Below are positions 7,927 through 16,519 of a stretch of DNA of 64,000 nucleotides, piece by piece. The translations under genes and the position numbers were made by a program. The stretch comes from Sphingomonas metalli (GTDB taxonomy: Bacteria; Pseudomonadota; Alphaproteobacteria; Sphingomonadales; Sphingomonadaceae), in the NCBI RefSeq assembly GCF_014641735.1, contig NZ_BMIH01000001.1, forward strand, positions 124,001 through 188,000, read 5' to 3'. Numbering within the stretch: position 1 is the first letter of the stretch; every line of letters starts with the position of its first letter. The notes beneath the pieces were generated by a model. It saw nothing but the letters and a program-made list of their open reading frames with translations. It was not told where the DNA came from and made no database searches.

Positions 7927-8763
7927 ATGTCCGTTCCCGACATCTTCGATCGCGCAGTGCGACGCCGGCGGCGCGACCGCGCATTGCAGGATTTCGGCGC
8001 GCATGACTTCCTGCGCGCAGCCATGCTGGACGGTATCGCCGAGCGCCTCGATGCCGTCACCCGCGATTTCGCCGAGTTTCTCGATATAGGCTGCTACGAT
8101 GGCGGCTTCCTGCCGCCGCCCGCTGCGCGGATCGCACGGCTGGATCCGGGCTATCGGTTCGCGCAGCGGAGCGGCGGCGTCCAGGGGGACGAGGACCGGT
8201 TGCCGTTCGCCGACGGCAGCTTCGACTGCGTGATCAGCGCCGGCGTGCTCGATCAGGTCGGGGACCTGCCCGGCGCGTTGACGCTCGCGCGTCGCGTGCT
8301 GCGGCCGGACGGGCTGTTCCTCGCCGCGTTCGTCGGCGCGGGCTCCTTTCCGATGCTGCGGCGCGCCCTGGCGGAGGGCGAGCGCGACCGGCCAGTGGCG
8401 CGACTGCATCCGCAGGTCGACGTGCGCTCCGCCGGCGATCTGCTGATGCGGGCGGGGTTCGCCCTGCCGGTGGCGGACGTGGAGACGCTCAGCATCGGCT
8501 ACCCGCACCTCTTCCGCCTGATCGAGGACCTGCGCGGTATGGGCGGCACGAGCATCCTCGCCGACCGTCATCCGCTGTCGCGCGACGCGCTGGCCCGCGC
8601 CGCCACGGCGTTCGCCGGGATGGCCGGCCCGGACGGGCGAGTCCGCGAGCGGGTCGAGATCCTGTTCCTGACCGGCTGGGCGCCCGATCCGAGCCAGCCC
8701 AAGCCGGCCCGGCGGGGCAGCGGCACAGCGTCGCTGGCGCAGACCTTGGGGAGCAGACCCTGA
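7927..8763 (+). CDS. SAM-dependent methyltransferase, NDUFAF5-like
   Basis: 278 residues starting MSVPDIFDRAVRRRRRDRAL. A Rossmann-type core has FLDIGCYDGGF (motif I), DEDRLPFADGSFDCVISAG (motifs II/III) and LRRVLRPDGL-like ARRVLRPDGLFLAAF. The very basic start and the layout resemble the mitochondrial NDUFAF5/BioC-like group, which in mitochondria modifies a complex I arginine. The motif I glycines are partly replaced (G-C-Y-D-G), so activity is not guaranteed. It is divergent from comF across 43 bases, a common arrangement in alphaproteobacteria. Confidence 0.8.
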   Translation: MSVPDIFDRAVRRRRRDRALQDFGAHDFLRAAMLDGIAERLDAVTRDFAEFLDIGCYDGGFLPPPAARIARLDPGYRFAQRSGGVQGDEDRLPFADGSFDCVISAGVLDQVGDLPGALTLARRVLRPDGLFLAAFVGAGSFPMLRRALAEGERDRPVARLHPQVDVRSAGDLLMRAGFALPVADVETLSIGYPHLFRLIEDLRGMGGTSILADRHPLSRDALARAATAFAGMAGPDGRVRERVEILFLTGWAPDPSQPKPARRGSGTASLAQTLGSRP

Positions 8764-8774
8764 GGGAGAGAATG

Positions 8775-8859
8775 TGGTGCCCCTGGCCGGACTCGAACCA
8801 GCATGCCTCGCGGCGTTCGATTTTGAGTCGAATGCGTCTACCAATTTCGCCACAGGGGC
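8775..8859 (-). tRNA. tRNA-Leu (anticodon CAA)
   Basis: An 85-base tRNA with encoded CCA and the long variable arm of a class II tRNA (GCC-GCGA-GGC). The acceptor arm is GCCCCTG/CAGGGGC, the anticodon stem TTCGA/TCGAA and the loop CTCAAAA, giving anticodon CAA (complement of 8823-8825). It decodes TTG leucine codons. It sits between the methyltransferase and yifB genes, directed leftward. Confidence 0.97.
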
Positions 8860-8911
8860 AGCGAACAGGGGCTCGCTAGCCGAGGGGCCCTGAGACCGCA
8901 AGCCGCGTCGC

Positions 8912-10420
8912 TCAATTGCGTGGCGGTTGCCGGCGATAGGACAGGGCCTCGGCGACATGGATGCGCCCGACCTCTTCGGCGCCTGCCAGATCGGCGATGG
9001 TGCGGGCGACGCGGAAGATCCGGGTATAGCCTCTCGCCGTCAGCCGCATCGCCGCGGCGGCATGGGCAAGCAGCTCGCGCCCGGCCGCGTCGGGCGTGGC
9101 CACGGCATCGAGTAGCGGTCCGTCCGCTTCCGCGTTGGTTCGCGCCGCATGGCCGGCAAAGCGCGTCCGCTGGAGCGATCGCGCGTCCGCCACCCGGGCG
9201 GCGATCTCCGCCGACCCCTCGGCGGGTACCGACAGCATCAGATCGGCGGCGCTGACGGCCGCCACGTCGACATGAAGGTCGATCCGGTCGAGGAGCGGCC
9301 CAGAGACCTTCGCCTGATAGTCCGCGGCGCACCGGGGCGCGCGGGCGCAGGCGAGCGCCGCATCGCCCAGATGCCCGCACCGGCACGGATTCATCGCCGC
9401 GATCAACTGCACCCTCGCCGGGAACGTGACGTGCGCATTGGCGCGGGCCACGGTTACCGTCCCCGTCTCGAGCGGCTGGCGGAGCGAGTCGAGCACGGCG
9501 CGATTGAACTCGGGTAGTTCGTCGAGGAACAGGACCCCCAGATGCGCAAGGCTGACCTCGCCCGGCTTAACCTTCAATCCGCCGCCGGTGAGGGCAGCCA
9601 TCGACGCCGAATGGTGCGGCGCCCGGAAGGGACGCGCGCGTGTCAGCCGACCGCCGGCCAGCGTCCCGGCGACGGACTGGACCATCGAAACCTCCAGGGC
9701 CTCCGCGGGATCGAGCGGGGGCAGGATGCCGGGCAGGCAGGCGGCCATCAACGACTTGCCCGCGCCCGGAGGACCACAGAACAGCAGATTGTGCCCGCCG
9801 GCCGCCGCAATCTCGAGCGCGCGCTTGGCGGTCTCCTGCCCTTTGACCTGGCGCAGGTCCGGGCCGGATGGCACCTCTTCCATTCCCCCGGGCTGCGGTG
9901 CCGGCAACAGTCCGTGGCCTCTGAAATGATTGATGATCGCGAGGAGGTCGGGCGCCGCGAGCACCTCGACCGAACCCGCCCAGGCCGCCTCCGCACCCTG
10001 GGAGGCGGGGCAGATCAGACCCTTCCCTTCGGCCCCGGCATGCAAGGCCGCAAGCAGCACGCCCGGCGATGGAGCGATCCGACCGTCGAGTCCCAGTTCG
10101 CCGACCACGACGAAGTCCGCCAGCGCCTCGGCATCGACCACGCCCATCGCGGCGAGAAGCGCCAGCGCGATCGGCAGATCGAAATGGGACCCCTCCTTCG
10201 GCAGGTCCGCCGGCGACATGTTCACCGCGATCCGCTTCGGCGGCAGCGCGAGACCCATCGCGGCGATCGCCCCCCGCACCCGCTCGCGGCTCTCGCCGAC
10301 CGCCTTGTCCCCCAGGCCGACGACGTTGAAGGCCGGCAGGCCGGCGATGAGCTGCACCTGTACCTCGACGGCGCGTGCTTCCAGCCCCAGATACGCCACC
10401 GTCGCCACGATCGAAGTCAT
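8912..10420 (-). CDS. comM: YifB/ComM-family Mg-chelatase-like AAA ATPase
   Basis: 502 residues in the standard order. An N-terminal ChlI-like domain (VVGLGDKAVGESRERVRGAI) is followed by the AAA core with Walker A GPPGAGKS at 216-223, Walker B FLDELPEF, and a zinc-type insert (CRCGHLGDAALACARAPRC). The C-terminal Mg-chelatase subunit signature is RGYTRIFRVARTIADLAG. In competent bacteria ComM is a hexameric branch-migration helicase acting on integrating DNA; in others its role is open. The ATG gives MTSIVATVAYLGLEA, the normal family start. It lies about 3 kb from comF, with no other competence gene in the window. Confidence 0.93.
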   Translation of the reverse strand: MTSIVATVAYLGLEARAVEVQVQLIAGLPAFNVVGLGDKAVGESRERVRGAIAAMGLALPPKRIAVNMSPADLPKEGSHFDLPIALALLAAMGVVDAEALADFVVVGELGLDGRIAPSPGVLLAALHAGAEGKGLICPASQGAEAAWAGSVEVLAAPDLLAIINHFRGHGLLPAPQPGGMEEVPSGPDLRQVKGQETAKRALEIAAAGGHNLLFCGPPGAGKSLMAACLPGILPPLDPAEALEVSMVQSVAGTLAGGRLTRARPFRAPHHSASMAALTGGGLKVKPGEVSLAHLGVLFLDELPEFNRAVLDSLRQPLETGTVTVARANAHVTFPARVQLIAAMNPCRCGHLGDAALACARAPRCAADYQAKVSGPLLDRIDLHVDVAAVSAADLMLSVPAEGSAEIAARVADARSLQRTRFAGHAARTNAEADGPLLDAVATPDAAGRELLAHAAAAMRLTARGYTRIFRVARTIADLAGAEEVGRIHVAEALSYRRQPPRN

Positions 10421-10500
10421 CGCCGTCCCCCCGCCCCGCTCTTAGCGACAGGGGTCGACCCAAGGGAATGGCGGAGCGGTGCCCGGAACGGGACAGCCGA

Positions 10501-10529
10501 TTGACTTGGCGGGTCTGCGCCTCTATGCG
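10501..10529 (+). promoter_or_regulatory. Predicted rpmH operon promoter
   Basis: TTGACT (10501-10506), a 17-base spacer, then TATGCG (10524-10529). The -35 is near consensus and the -10 keeps TAT. Transcription would start near 10536, about 60 bases before rpmH and just ahead of a hairpin with a T-run. Confidence 0.55.
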
Positions 10530-10541
10530 CCAGCCAACAAA

Positions 10542-10566
10542 GGCCGTCCCACGGGCGGCCCTTTTT
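10542..10566 (+). terminator. Terminator-like hairpin in the rpmH leader
   Basis: Stem GGCCGTCC (10542-10549) with GGGCGGCC (10553-10560), one G-U pair, a CAC loop, followed by CTTTTT (10561-10566). It looks like an intrinsic terminator, yet it lies between the predicted promoter and the rpmH ATG, with no gene just upstream on this strand to terminate. It could be an attenuator of the rpmH-rnpA operon, or the end of a short leader RNA. Confidence 0.6.
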
Positions 10567-10597
10567 CGTTGTAGATGAATTTGCCGAGGAATGAACG

Positions 10598-10732
10598 ATG
10601 AAGCGCACCTTCCAGCCGAGCAACCTGGTGCGGGCTCGCCGCCACGGCTTCCGCGCGCGGATGGCGACGGTGGGCGGCCGTGCGGTGATCCGGGCGCGTC
10701 GCGCCCGCGGTCGCAAGAAGCTGTCGGCCTGA
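10598..10732 (+). CDS. rpmH: 50S ribosomal protein L34
   Basis: 44 residues, [20 protein letters not shown] and then a highly basic end ([10 protein letters not shown]), the full-length L34. It sits in the large ribosomal subunit near the exit side. GAGGA at 10586-10590 is its ribosome binding site. It leads the conserved rpmH-rnpA-yidD-yidC-engB string, with rnpA starting two bases after its stop. Confidence 0.98.
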   Translation: MKRTFQPSNLVRARRHGFRARMATVGGRAVIRARRARGRKKLSA

Positions 10733-10734
10733 CC

Positions 10735-11055
10735 ATGCTGACTCGCCGCCGGGATTTCCTGGCGGCGAATGCAGGGCGGCGGGCGCCGATGCCCGGTTTC
10801 GTCCTGCTCGTACAGTCCCGCGACGACGGCGATGCGATGATGCGCGTCGGCTATACCGTCACCAGGAAGATCGGCAACGCGGTCGTCCGCAACCGCATGA
10901 AGCGCCGCTTCCGGGAACTGGCGCGCGAAATCTTGCCGACGGCGGGGATCAGCGGCGCCGATCATGTGCTGATCGGCCGCAGCGGCGGGATCGAACGGGA
11001 TTTCGCCAGCCTCCGCTCGGAGCTCGCCAAGGCCCTGCGCAAGGTGGCGCGGTGA
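10735..11055 (+). CDS. rnpA: Ribonuclease P protein component
   Basis: A basic 106-residue protein that helps RNase P RNA bind and cleave pre-tRNA leaders. The RNR signature is present as [16 protein letters not shown] near residues 45-60, preceded by [12 protein letters not shown]. The ATG two bases after rpmH gives [12 protein letters not shown], the usual opening. Its TGA overlaps the GTG of yidD. Confidence 0.96.
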   Translation: MLTRRRDFLAANAGRRAPMPGFVLLVQSRDDGDAMMRVGYTVTRKIGNAVVRNRMKRRFRELAREILPTAGISGADHVLIGRSGGIERDFASLRSELAKALRKVAR

Positions 11056-11378
11056 GCCGGGCGGGCGATCCCGAGGGCTCGCCCGGCCTCGCCGACCGGG
11101 GGGCAGGATCGGCCGAATCGGCCACGCGATCCGACAAGACCTTGCGCGCGAACGATCCTACCGGCCTGGGCGCGACGATCCTGATCTGGCTCGCCCGGGC
11201 ATGGCAATTGGGTCCCTCGCTGGTGCTTCCGCCATCCTGCCGGTACGATCCCTCCTGTTCGGCCTATGCAATCACCGCCCTTCGCCGCTATGGCGCGCTC
11301 AAAGGGGGCTGGCTTGCCGTGAAGCGCATCGCGCGCTGTCATCCATGGGGGGGCCACGGCCCGGACCCGGTTCCCTGA
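11052..11378 (+). CDS. yidD: Membrane protein insertion efficiency factor YidD
   Basis: 108 residues. The YidD core starts near residue 43: [39 protein letters not shown], then [16 protein letters not shown]. It assists YidC-dependent insertion at the inner membrane. The core has the usual three cysteines. The 40 or so residues before it are Gly/Asp/Ser-rich and absent from typical 70-90 residue YidD proteins. The GTG start overlaps the rnpA stop (GTGA), so the extension may be real, but a downstream non-ATG start cannot be excluded. Confidence 0.88.
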   Translation: MSRAGDPEGSPGLADRGAGSAESATRSDKTLRANDPTGLGATILIWLARAWQLGPSLVLPPSCRYDPSCSAYAITALRRYGALKGGWLAVKRIARCHPWGGHGPDPVP

Positions 11379-11413
11379 CCGACTGACCAACCCGATTGGG
11401 ACACAACGATACC

Positions 11414-13117
11414 GTGAAAGACGATCGCCAGAATTTCGTGCTGTTCGCGGTCATCGCGGCGCTGATCCTGTTCGGCTGGCCGCTGATCCAGAACCGATTC
11501 TTCCCCACCGCCAATCCGCCCGCGACCAAGATCGAGAAGGGCAAGCAGGTCGCCCTTCCCAAGCCCGGCGCCGATCCGACCGCCGACAGCCCCGCCGCGA
11601 TCCGCGACCGGCAGCAGGTGTTGGCGGAGACTCCGCGGGTGCGGATCGAAACGCCCGCGCTCAAGGGCTCGATCAACCTGCGCGGGCCGCGCATCGACGA
11701 CCTGGTACTGACCCGTTACAACGAGACGGTCGCCAAGGACTCCGCGCCGATCCGGCTGCTGTCGCCTGCCGGTGCGCCAGAGGCCTATTTTGCCGGCTTC
11801 GGCTGGCGTGCCGAGGGACTCAACCCGCCGGGCGCCAACACCGTATGGACCGCCTCCGCGCCCGTGCTCGCTCCCGGCAGGCCGGTGCGACTGGAAGCGG
11901 CGAATGCGACCGGTCAGCGCTTCCGCATCGAGATCGCGGTCGATCAGGACTATCTGTTCACCATCCGCCAGACGGTGATGAATGCCGGGAGCGCGCCGGT
12001 CACGGTGGCGCCCTATGGCTATGTGAACCGCATCGGCGTGTCGAAGGATCCGGACAGCTGGACGATCCATACCGGACCCATGTCGGTCAACAACGGTGCG
12101 GCGCAGTATTCGACCAACTTCAAGGATCTGGCTCAAGGTCCGCAGCGCTTCACCACGCAGGGCGGCTGGCTGGGCTTCACCGACAAATACTGGCTGACCG
12201 CGCTGGTGCCCGATGCGCAGCAGGCCTTCGACGGCCAGTTCCGCGCCGGTGCCAATACCAGCTTCCAGGCAGACTACAGCGTCGCGCCGCGCATCCTTCA
12301 GCCCGGCCAGGCGCTGACCGAAAGCGCGCGCTTCTTCGCGGGCGCCAAGGAAGTGGCGCTGCTCGACCGCTATACCGATCAGGGGATTGTCGCGAAGCTC
12401 GACTATGCGATCGACTGGGGCTGGTTCCGGCTGGTCGAGAAGCCGATCTTCTACGTGCTCGACTGGCTGTTCCGGATGGTCGGCAATTTCGGCGTGGCGA
12501 TCATCCTCTTGACGCTGATGATCCGTGCGCTGCTCTTCCCGATCGCGCAGCGCCAGTTCGCCTCCATGGCCGCGATGCGTGCGCTTCAGCCCAAGATGAA
12601 GGCGCTGCAGGAGCGGTACAAGGACGATAAGCAGCGCCTGCAGCAGGAGGTGATGGCCCTCTACAAGACCGAGCGGGTCAACCCGCTGGCCGGCTGCCTG
12701 CCGACGCTGATCCAGATTCCGATCTTCTACGCGCTGTACAAGGTGCTGCTGCTGACGATCGAGATGCGGCACCAGCCCTTCGTGCTGTGGATCAAGGATC
12801 TGTCCGCGCCCGATCCGCTGACCCCGGTCAATCTGTTCGGCCTGCTCGCCTTCACCCCGCCGCACTGGCTGGGCATCGGCGTGGTGCCGATTATCCTCGG
12901 CATCAGCATGTACTTCCAGTTCAAGCTCAATCCGCAGGCGATGGACGAGACGCAGCGCCAGGTCTTCGCGATCCTGCCCTGGGTGCTGATGTTCGTGATG
13001 GCGCCCTTCGCGGTCGGCCTCCAGGTCTACTGGATCACGACGAACTGCGTCTCGATCCTTCAGCAGCGGCTCCTCTATGCGCGGCATCCGGGGCTGAAGC
13101 AGCCGGTGGCGAAATGA
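11414..13117 (+). CDS. yidC: Membrane protein insertase YidC
   Basis: Inserts and folds inner-membrane proteins, alone or with SecYEG. The 567-residue product has an N-terminal membrane anchor ([18 protein letters not shown]), a periplasmic beta-rich P1 domain to about residue 340, and a C-terminal insertase domain with five helices (from [20 protein letters not shown] on, including [17 protein letters not shown]). I prefer the GTG giving [13 protein letters not shown]; a TTG six codons earlier is also open and there is no strong ribosome binding site for either. It is co-transcribed with yidD and engB (ATGA overlap). Confidence 0.96.
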   Translation: MKDDRQNFVLFAVIAALILFGWPLIQNRFFPTANPPATKIEKGKQVALPKPGADPTADSPAAIRDRQQVLAETPRVRIETPALKGSINLRGPRIDDLVLTRYNETVAKDSAPIRLLSPAGAPEAYFAGFGWRAEGLNPPGANTVWTASAPVLAPGRPVRLEAANATGQRFRIEIAVDQDYLFTIRQTVMNAGSAPVTVAPYGYVNRIGVSKDPDSWTIHTGPMSVNNGAAQYSTNFKDLAQGPQRFTTQGGWLGFTDKYWLTALVPDAQQAFDGQFRAGANTSFQADYSVAPRILQPGQALTESARFFAGAKEVALLDRYTDQGIVAKLDYAIDWGWFRLVEKPIFYVLDWLFRMVGNFGVAIILLTLMIRALLFPIAQRQFASMAAMRALQPKMKALQERYKDDKQRLQQEVMALYKTERVNPLAGCLPTLIQIPIFYALYKVLLLTIEMRHQPFVLWIKDLSAPDPLTPVNLFGLLAFTPPHWLGIGVVPIILGISMYFQFKLNPQAMDETQRQVFAILPWVLMFVMAPFAVGLQVYWITTNCVSILQQRLLYARHPGLKQPVAK

Positions 13118-13800
13118 GCGAGCAGCCTCCCCATGCGGATCATGGGGAGGGCGCGGCCGAGGCCCCCTTCCCGCCCGAACTCGTCGAAGCCGCCCGCAAG
13201 CTCTTCGCCGGCCCCGTCTCCTTTCTGAAGTCGGCGCCGAAGCTGGAGCACCTGCCGGATCCCGTCGTGCCCGAAGTGGCCTTTGCCGGGCGTTCCAACG
13301 TCGGCAAGTCCTCGCTCCTCAACGCCCTGACGAACCGGAACGCGTTGGCGCGCACCTCCAACACGCCCGGCCGCACGCAGGAGCTGAACTTCTTCGACGT
13401 CGGTCAGCCCCTCGCGATGCGCCTCGTCGACATGCCGGGCTACGGCTTCGCCAAGGCGCCGAAGGACATGGTCCGCCAGTGGCGCTACCTGGTCAACGAC
13501 TTCCTGCGCGGCCGGCAGGCGCTCAAGCGCGCCCTCGTGCTGATCGACTCGCGCCACGGCATCAAGGATGTCGATCGCGAGATCCTGACCATGCTCGACA
13601 AGGCGGCGGTCAGCTATCGCGTCGTCCTTACCAAGGCCGACAAGGTCAAGGCGACCGAGCTGGCGGCAGTGCTCGCCCGCACCGAGGAGGAGGCACGCAA
13701 GCGCCCGGCCGCCCATCCGGCGATCATCGCCACCAGCTCGGAGGGGGGCATGGGCATCGCCGAGCTACGCGCCGCAGTGCTCGAGGCCGCGCAGCTGTGA
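13114..13800 (+). CDS. engB: Ribosome biogenesis GTPase YihA/EngB
   Basis: A 228-residue TRAFAC GTPase with G1 GRSNVGKSS near residue 60, G3 DMPGYGFAK near 108 and G4 TKADKVK near 172. EngB acts in maturation of the large ribosomal subunit and is generally essential. The N-terminal 25 residues (acidic, Ala-rich) are variable. The ATG overlaps the yidC stop. Its own TGA overlaps the next gene's GTG, so the operon continues into the cyclotransferase gene. Confidence 0.96.
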   Translation: MSEQPPHADHGEGAAEAPFPPELVEAARKLFAGPVSFLKSAPKLEHLPDPVVPEVAFAGRSNVGKSSLLNALTNRNALARTSNTPGRTQELNFFDVGQPLAMRLVDMPGYGFAKAPKDMVRQWRYLVNDFLRGRQALKRALVLIDSRHGIKDVDREILTMLDKAAVSYRVVLTKADKVKATELAAVLARTEEEARKRPAAHPAIIATSSEGGMGIAELRAAVLEAAQL

Positions 13801-14153
13801 TCGCCGCCGTGGAAGAGGTAGCCGATCAGAGCCTCTTCTCCTACGGCACCTTGCAGGATCCGTCCGTCCAAATCGCCACCTTCGGCCGCCTGCTCACCGG
13901 TCAGCGCGACGCGCTGGCCGGCTGGCGGATCGCAACCGTACAGATCCGCGACCCTGACGTGCTGGCGACCAGCGGCATGGCGGAGCATCTCGCGCTCGTC
14001 CCCGATGCCGAGGCGCCTGCCGTGCACGGAGCCGTCTTCCTCCTCACCCGCGCGGAACTGGCGGCGGCCGACGTCTACGAGAGCGAGCACTACCGGCGCG
14101 AGTGGATCAGGCTCGTCTCGGGGCGCCACGCCTGGGTCTATGTGAAGGCCTGA
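13797..14153 (+). CDS. Gamma-glutamylcyclotransferase (AIG2/GGCT-like) protein
   Basis: 118 residues with the family opening [18 protein letters not shown] near residue 13, and [26 protein letters not shown] near the end, matching the small GGCT-like fold. The conserved glutamate is expected in [10 protein letters not shown]. Such proteins act on gamma-glutamyl amines or related small molecules; the substrate here is unknown. GTG start in a GTGA overlap with engB; a second GTG four codons later is possible. Confidence 0.8.
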   Translation: MIAAVEEVADQSLFSYGTLQDPSVQIATFGRLLTGQRDALAGWRIATVQIRDPDVLATSGMAEHLALVPDAEAPAVHGAVFLLTRAELAAADVYESEHYRREWIRLVSGRHAWVYVKA

Positions 14154-14212
14154 GTGCATCGGCCGGCGCGGCTCGGTTGCCGAGCCCCGGTGCAGCGGCT
14201 ACCCCATCGGCC

Positions 14213-14878
14213 ATGAAGCTCATCATCGGCAACAAGGCCTATTCCTCCTGGTCGCTGCGCGGCTGGCTCGCCTGCAAGCAGGCGGGCGTTTCCTTCGAGG
14301 AAGTGGTCGTGCCGCTCTACGACGCCGAGTGGGACAGGCGGCGACAGGGCGACGAGTTCGCCCCCTCGTCGGGCAAGGTCCCGATCCTGTGGGACGGGGA
14401 CGCGGTGGTCTGGGACAGTCTTGCCATCGTCGAATATCTCGCCGACAAGGTCGGCCGTGACCGCTTCTGGCCGGCCGACGATGCGGCGCGGGCCATGGCC
14501 CGATCGATGGCCGCGGAGATGCACTCCTCCTTCCAGGCACTGCGCCGCAAGCATCCGATGAACATCCGGCAGATCCATCCTCCCGCGCGCCCGGACGAGG
14601 ACGTCATGGTCGATATCGCGCGGATCATGGAACTCTGGGCGCAGGCGCGCGCCCGGTTCGGCGGGTCCGGCGACTTCTTGTTCGGGGATTTCGGCGCGGC
14701 CGACATCATGTTCGCGCCGGTGGTTACCCGCTTCGTCACCTATCAACTCCCGGTCGCCCGCTTCGCCGCCGCCTATATGGAAGCGATCCTCACGCATCGC
14801 TGGATGCAGGACTGGATCGCCGGCGCGCAGGAAGAGGAATGGGTGCTCGAACGGTACGAGCAGGCAGCAGGCGCGTGA
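14213..14878 (+). CDS. Glutathione S-transferase family protein
   Basis: 221 residues: a thioredoxin-like N-terminal domain (MKLIIGNKAYSSWSLRGWLA, then KVPILWDGDAVVWDSLAIVE with the GSH-binding Asp-Ser pair) and a helical C-terminal domain. The SYSSWSLR-type start is that of a bacterial GST subgroup, with Ser as the probable glutathione-activating residue. The substrate is unknown; detoxification or thiol transfer in the cytoplasm. Its stop overlaps the GTG of dapE. The cyclotransferase gene 59 bases upstream makes a glutathione theme plausible. Confidence 0.88.
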   Translation: MKLIIGNKAYSSWSLRGWLACKQAGVSFEEVVVPLYDAEWDRRRQGDEFAPSSGKVPILWDGDAVVWDSLAIVEYLADKVGRDRFWPADDAARAMARSMAAEMHSSFQALRRKHPMNIRQIHPPARPDEDVMVDIARIMELWAQARARFGGSGDFLFGDFGAADIMFAPVVTRFVTYQLPVARFAAAYMEAILTHRWMQDWIAGAQEEEWVLERYEQAAGA

Positions 14879-15984
14879 TCGATCCGGTCGCGCTCGCCGC
14901 GGCGCTGATCCGGGCGGACAGCATCACGCCGGCGCGCGGGGCGGTCTTCGACGTGCTGGAAGCGGCATTGCAGCCGCTGGGCTTCGCCATCGATCGCTTC
15001 GTCGTCGGCGAGGCACCCGATGGCCCCGTCGAGAATTTGCTCGCCGTGCGCGCCGGTACGGGTCGCCACCTTGCCTTTGCCGGGCATGTCGATGTGGTCC
15101 CTCCCGGAGAAGGCTGGACCGGATCGCCTTGGTCGGGCGAGGTCCGGGCCGGCCTCCTCTACGGGCGCGGAGCGGTCGACATGAAGGGCGCGATCGCCGC
15201 CTTCGTCGCCGCCGCGGCGCAAGAGGATCGCGCACCGCTCAGCCTGATCATCACCGGTGACGAGGAGGGTCCGGCCACCTACGGCACGGTCGCGCTGATC
15301 GCACGCATGGCCGCGCGCGGCGTCGCGCCCGACCTGTGTCTGGTCGGGGAACCCACCTCCGCGCAGCGGCTCGGCGACACGATCAAGATCGGCCGACGCG
15401 GCTCGGTCAATATCTGGCTGTCGCTGGAAGGTCGGCAGGGGCATGTCGCCTATCCCCACCTGGCCGACAATCCCGTACCCCGGCTGGTCGCGATGCTGGC
15501 CGAGATCGATGCGGTCGTCCTCGATCATGGAAATCGCTGGTTTCAGCCGTCGAACATCGAGATCACCGACCTCTATGTCGGCAATCCCGCCACCAACGTC
15601 ATCCCGGCGCGGGCAGAGGCGCGGATCGCGATCCGCTTCAATGACGAGCATCGGGGCGAGGCGCTCGTCGCCCGCATGGCTGACATCGCCGCACGTCACG
15701 GCGGTCAGGCACGCGCGCGCATCTCGGGCGAGGCCTTCCTGACGCCGCCCGGTGCCTTGTCGGAACAGGTTGCCGGGGCGATCACGCGGCATACGGGGCT
15801 CACGCCCGAACTGTCGACCACCGGCGGAACGTCCGACGCCCGCTTCCTGTCGCGCCTGTGCCCCACGGTCGAGTTCGGGCTGCTCAACGCCACCATGCAT
15901 CAGGTCGACGAAGCGGTGGCCGTCGAGGACGTGATGACCCTGACCGCCATCTACGCGGACATCATCCGCAGCGTGGCCGCCTGA
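14875..15984 (+). CDS. dapE: Succinyl-diaminopimelate desuccinylase
   Basis: A 369-residue M20-type dizinc hydrolase, removing succinate from N-succinyl-LL-diaminopimelate in lysine and peptidoglycan precursor synthesis. Metal-site motifs are visible: FAGHVDVVPPGEGW near residue 65, YGRGAVDMKGAI near 100 and ITGDEEGPATYGT near 130. STTGGTSDARF near 320 and NATMHQVDE near the end are DapE-specific. GTG start overlapping the GST stop (GTGA). Its last 23 bases overlap the end of the convergent smr gene. Confidence 0.95.
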   Translation: MIDPVALAAALIRADSITPARGAVFDVLEAALQPLGFAIDRFVVGEAPDGPVENLLAVRAGTGRHLAFAGHVDVVPPGEGWTGSPWSGEVRAGLLYGRGAVDMKGAIAAFVAAAAQEDRAPLSLIITGDEEGPATYGTVALIARMAARGVAPDLCLVGEPTSAQRLGDTIKIGRRGSVNIWLSLEGRQGHVAYPHLADNPVPRLVAMLAEIDAVVLDHGNRWFQPSNIEITDLYVGNPATNVIPARAEARIAIRFNDEHRGEALVARMADIAARHGGQARARISGEAFLTPPGALSEQVAGAITRHTGLTPELSTTGGTSDARFLSRLCPTVEFGLLNATMHQVDEAVAVEDVMTLTAIYADIIRSVAA

Positions 15985-16519
15985 GGACGATGTAGAGCGC
16001 ACCCAGTCCGCCGTGCCGCGGATGGGCGCCGCGCACGGCGGCGATGGCATCGGCATGGCGGGAGGCTGCGATCCAGTCCGCCACGGCCGCGCGGATCGCG
16101 CCGCGGGCATGCGGACGCTCGCTGTCCGGCCGTGGCGGCTTGCCGGTCACGAGCAGCAACACGCGATCCCCACGCCGGATCGCCCGGTCGAGGCCCTGGT
16201 CCAGCAGGGCATGGGCCGATGCCAGCGTGTGGCCGTGCAGATCGATCGAGCTGTCGGGTAGCACGATCCCGCGGGTCAGCTTGCGGTTCCAGGATGCATC
16301 GAGCGTATTGGCAGCGGCCACAGGGCGCGGCGGTGTGGGCGCCGTTCGCGCGGTGCGCACCGACATTCTTGGCGGCTCCCGAGCGGGCGGCGTGACAGCC
16401 TTGGCCGGAGCCGAAGCCGGCGTCATTTTGGGGGCCGGGGCAGCCATCGCGCGTATCGGTCTGACCGAGGCCATAACCCGCCCCCAGGCTTCCGCCTCGT
16501 CAGGGCGTAGGCGTCGCAC
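15962..16519 (-). CDS. Smr-domain protein
   Basis: 185 residues. A proline/alanine-rich, disordered front half is followed by a Smr domain with DLHGHTLASAHALLD near residue 95, VLLLVTGK near 125 and a GGLGALYIVLRR end. Smr domains from the MutS2 family are small endonucleases or nucleic-acid binders. I chose the GTG at 16519 (MRRLRPDEAEAWGRV), the start usual in this group; it overlaps the end of mltA by 20 bases. The 3' end overlaps dapE on the opposite strand by 23 bases. Confidence 0.82.
   Translation of the reverse strand: MRRLRPDEAEAWGRVMASVRPIRAMAAPAPKMTPASAPAKAVTPPAREPPRMSVRTARTAPTPPRPVAAANTLDASWNRKLTRGIVLPDSSIDLHGHTLASAHALLDQGLDRAIRRGDRVLLLVTGKPPRPDSERPHARGAIRAAVADWIAASRHADAIAAVRGAHPRHGGLGALYIVLRRPRCG

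Noticed and set aside
11339..13087. A 582-codon open frame antisense to yidC
   Set aside because: Same cause: low-complexity His/Arg/Gln-rich product, no ribosome binding site, fully inside yidC.
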